64,000 bases of DNA, from the NCBI GenBank assembly GCA_964420405.1, contig CAYQTL010000001.1, forward strand, positions 1 through 64,000, in the 5' to 3' direction. Shown in pieces: positions 61,877-64,000 of this stretch. Within the stretch, counting starts at the first letter, position 1. Every line of letters begins with the position of its first letter. This DNA is from CAYQTL01 sp964420405. Its GTDB lineage: Bacteria; Acidobacteriota; Thermoanaerobaculia; Thermoanaerobaculales; Sulfomarinibacteraceae. The notes below the pieces were generated by a model that had not been told where the DNA came from, ran no database searches, and saw only the letters and a program-made list of their open reading frames with translations. A program made the translations under genes and the position numbers.

Positions 61877-63209
61877 CGGCTACCGCACGCGCGCCGACGG
61901 CGACCTCGACATCGAGGTGCTGCTCAACCCCGACCCGCTGGGCTACGGCGGCAACCTGAAGCTCGGCTTCCGGTACGCGGTCGAGCTGGGGTTCGACGCG
62001 GTCGTCCTGCTGCACGGCGACGGCCGGTACGCGCCCGAGACGCTGCCCGAGATCGCCGGCCCGGTGCTCGACGGCACCGCCGACGCGGTCCTCGGAACCA
62101 GGATGCAGCGGCCGCGGCAGGCGTGGCGCGACGGGATGCCACTCGCCAAGGTCGTCGGGAACCTCCTCCTCACGCGGATCCAGAACCGGCTGCTCGGCAC
62201 CGACCTGTCGGAGTACCACTCGGGCTACCGCGCCTACTCGGTGGCGGCACTGGAGAGCGTCCCGTTCGAGCTGAACGCCGACGGCTTCCACTTCGACACG
62301 GAGATCCTGATCCAGCTGATCCGCGCCGGCGCCCGCATCCGCGAGGTTCCGATCCCGGTCTACTCGGGCGACGAGATCCGTCACGTCCAGGGCGTCGCCT
62401 ACGCGGCGGCGGTGCTCACCACGACGGTCGCGAGCCGCCTGCACGACCTCGGCGTGTTCTACCGCCCCGGCTACGACCTGCGGCCGGAGTCGCGGATCTA
62501 CTCGCTCAAGCTCGGATACCCCTCCTCGCACACCCTCGCCATGGCCGAGGTCCCGGACGGGGCGCGGGTGCTCGACGTCGGTTGCGGCCGCGGCCTGCTC
62601 GGGGCCGAGCTGCAGAGGCGCGGCTGCCGGGTGCACGGCCTCGACCGCGGCGACGCCGGCCTGCCGGGGGGTCTGGACCGGTTCGACCTCGTCGACCTCG
62701 ACGTCGACGAGCTCCCGCTCGAGGACGACGGCTACGACGTCGTGCTGCTGCTCGACATCGTCGAGCACCTCACGTCGCCCGAGGCGTTCCTCGGGCGTCT
62801 GCGCGACCGGCTCGGCGCGACCGGGCCGAAGATCGTCCTGACGGCGCCCAACGTGGCGTTCGCGCCGCTGCGGCTGCGGCTGCTGCTCGGAGGCTTCGAG
62901 TACGGCCGCGAGGGGATCCTGGACCTGACGCACACGCGGCTGTTCACGATCCGCTCGCTGGTCCGCCTGCTGCGTCGCAGCGGCTACCGGATCGAGCGCG
63001 TCGGCGGCATTCCCGCGCCCTTCCCCAAGGCGCTCGGCGACGGGCCCACGGCGCGGGCGCTGCTGCGTCTCAACCTGGCGCTGATCCGCGTGGGCCGCGG
63101 GGTGTTCTCCTACCAGGCGATCGTCGTCGCACGGCCGCGTCCGACCGTCGCCGACCTGCTCGCCCGCAGCCGCGACGCCGCGGCATCGAGACGGGAGGTG
63201 GCCGGATGA
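61719..63209 (+). CDS. GT2 glycosyltransferase fused to a SAM-dependent methyltransferase
   Basis: 496 residues. The N-terminal GT2 (about 1-235) has VLVVDDASADPT, NPDPLGYGGNL, LLHGDGRYAPE (the acidic metal-binding element) and SEYHSGYRAYS, like dolichyl-phosphate mannose synthase. The C-terminal class I methyltransferase (about 270-460) has VLDVGCGRGLLGAEL, GLDRGD, VLLLDIVEHL and KIVLTAPN. The fusion suggests that one enzyme loads a sugar on a lipid carrier and also methylates it or a partner. The ATG at 61719 has TACGCT six bases upstream. The stop overlaps the next start (ATGA). Confidence 0.88.
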   Translation: MPRPRLLILVVASNASRTLAGVLDRIPRTFDRTATRVLVVDDASADPTFEVGDGYRTRADGDLDIEVLLNPDPLGYGGNLKLGFRYAVELGFDAVVLLHGDGRYAPETLPEIAGPVLDGTADAVLGTRMQRPRQAWRDGMPLAKVVGNLLLTRIQNRLLGTDLSEYHSGYRAYSVAALESVPFELNADGFHFDTEILIQLIRAGARIREVPIPVYSGDEIRHVQGVAYAAAVLTTTVASRLHDLGVFYRPGYDLRPESRIYSLKLGYPSSHTLAMAEVPDGARVLDVGCGRGLLGAELQRRGCRVHGLDRGDAGLPGGLDRFDLVDLDVDELPLEDDGYDVVLLLDIVEHLTSPEAFLGRLRDRLGATGPKIVLTAPNVAFAPLRLRLLLGGFEYGREGILDLTHTRLFTIRSLVRLLRRSGYRIERVGGIPAPFPKALGDGPTARALLRLNLALIRVGRGVFSYQAIVVARPRPTVADLLARSRDAAASRREVAG

Positions 63210-64000
63210 GCCGCCGACGCCGCCCGAGCGCCGACGCCGGCACCGCCGGGCTGGTCCTCGGGCCGGTGCTGGCCGCGGCGACGCTGTGGACGTGCGCGGA
63301 CCTGTCGCCTCCCTCCGCCGGCAGGATGGCGGCGGTGGCGGTGCTGATGGCGGCCTGGTGGATCACAGAGGCGGTGCCGCTCGCCGCAACCGCGCTGCTG
63401 CCGCTGGTGCTGTTCCCGCTGCTGGGCATCACGTCGACCCGGGAGATCGCGCCCGAGTACGTCAACAGCACCATCTTCCTGTTCGTCGGCGGCTTCCTGA
63501 TCGCGCTGGCGATGCAGCGGTGGGGGCTGCACCGGCGGATCGCGGTCGCGATCCTGCTCGCCGTCGGCGGCGGCCCCGCGCGGATCGTGCTCGGCTTCAT
63601 GGTGGCGTCGGCGTTCCTCTCGATGTGGATCTCCAACACCGCCACCGCGATCATGCTGGTCCCGATCGGGCTCGCGATCGTGCTGCGGCTCGAGGAGCGG
63701 CACGAGCCGGCGGCGATCCGGCCGTTCACGGTCGCGTTGATGCTCGGCATCGCCTACGGCTGCTCCCTCGGCGGCATGGCGACCCTGGTCGGCACACCGC
63801 CGAACCTCGTGTTCGCGCGGATCTACGAGATCAGCTTCCCGCAGGCGACCCCGGTCGCGTTCGGACCGTGGCTGGTCATGGCGCTGCCGATCTCGGCGGT
63901 CCTGCTGGGGATCGTGTGGCTGCTGCTGGTGAAGGTGTTCTGCCGGGCGCCGGCGGGGCTCGAGGTCGACCGCGGCGTGCTCCTGCGCGAGCGCCTCGAC
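63206..64000 (+). CDS. DASS/SLC13-type sodium-coupled anion transporter (partial, runs off the edge)
   Basis: 265 residues are visible, open at the window edge. Helices and motifs of the divalent anion:sodium symporter family are clear: AAWWITEAVPLAATALLPLV, the first Na-binding hairpin SNTATAIMLVPIG, and GCSLGGMATLVGTPPN. The family imports dicarboxylates, citrate or sulfate with sodium. The ATG at 63206 overlaps the previous stop (ATGA), so it is coupled to the GT2-methyltransferase gene, an unexpected partner. Confidence 0.9.
   Translation, partial: MSRRRRPSADAGTAGLVLGPVLAAATLWTCADLSPPSAGRMAAVAVLMAAWWITEAVPLAATALLPLVLFPLLGITSTREIAPEYVNSTIFLFVGGFLIALAMQRWGLHRRIAVAILLAVGGGPARIVLGFMVASAFLSMWISNTATAIMLVPIGLAIVLRLEERHEPAAIRPFTVALMLGIAYGCSLGGMATLVGTPPNLVFARIYEISFPQATPVAFGPWLVMALPISAVLLGIVWLLLVKVFCRAPAGLEVDRGVLLRERLD

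Overview
The window is about 72% GC. Third codon positions are almost all G or C, GTG starts are common, and many genes overlap by the four bases ATGA or GTGA. Eukaryotic-type Ser/Thr kinases with propeller or TPR tails, a pilM/N/O-type secretion cluster with a cohesin-tailed secretin, many lipoproteins and outer-membrane proteins, and the order rpsF-rpsR-membrane protein-rplI suggest a diderm Acidobacteriota-like bacterium (for example Thermoanaerobaculia). That placement is inference from gene content. A run of 100 N at 18725-18824 shows a draft scaffold, so linkage across that point is not proven.

Left part (1-18.7 kb): the tail of a membrane protein; a lipoprotein beta-carbonic anhydrase followed by an outer-membrane porin; two translationally coupled receptor-like Ser/Thr kinases; secreted proteins of unknown function; an outer-membrane phospholipase A; an M20 amidohydrolase; a YaiI-type protein; a lipoprotein; and a chain made of an M49-like peptidase lipoprotein and an SDR whose catalytic Tyr and Lys are replaced. 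Middle-left (18.8-29.6 kb): the S6/S18/L9 operon, divergent purM and purL, an MBL-fold hydrolase with dut, and an M16 peptidase. G-rich GGGATC hexamer repeats lie in front of rpsF, purM, purL, dut and the M16 gene, nearly always with the G-rich strand as the sense strand.

The central 12 kb (41.8 to 30.0 kb, minus strand) is one compact set of 13 genes. It starts with an ECF sigma factor and its zinc-finger anti-sigma factor, followed by a NolW-like protein, the GspF and GspE homologues, PilM/N/O/P-like proteins, the secretin and three pseudopilins. Immediately upstream and divergent is a 74-residue SelW/Rdx-type selenoprotein. Its in-frame UGA forms a CxxU motif and is followed by a good bacterial SECIS hairpin; ordinary gene calling would miss this gene. 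Next to it are an HD-domain 3'-5' exonuclease (YhaM type) and two parvulin/SurA-type chaperones.

Right part (45.3-64 kb): SGNH hydrolases, large membrane glycosyltransferase-like proteins, a kinase whose extracytoplasmic domain resembles a GspG pseudopilin, a PHP-domain lipoprotein, a VWA-TSP3-OmpA lipoprotein, an EamA transporter, a GhrA-like dehydrogenase, glycosyltransferases including a GT2-methyltransferase fusion, an AsnB relative that has lost its synthetase core, a membrane-anchored AraC protein and the start of a DASS/SLC13 transporter. Many genes in this part lack a Shine-Dalgarno sequence and instead have a -10-like TAnnnT box 6-10 nt before the start codon, which points to leaderless transcripts.
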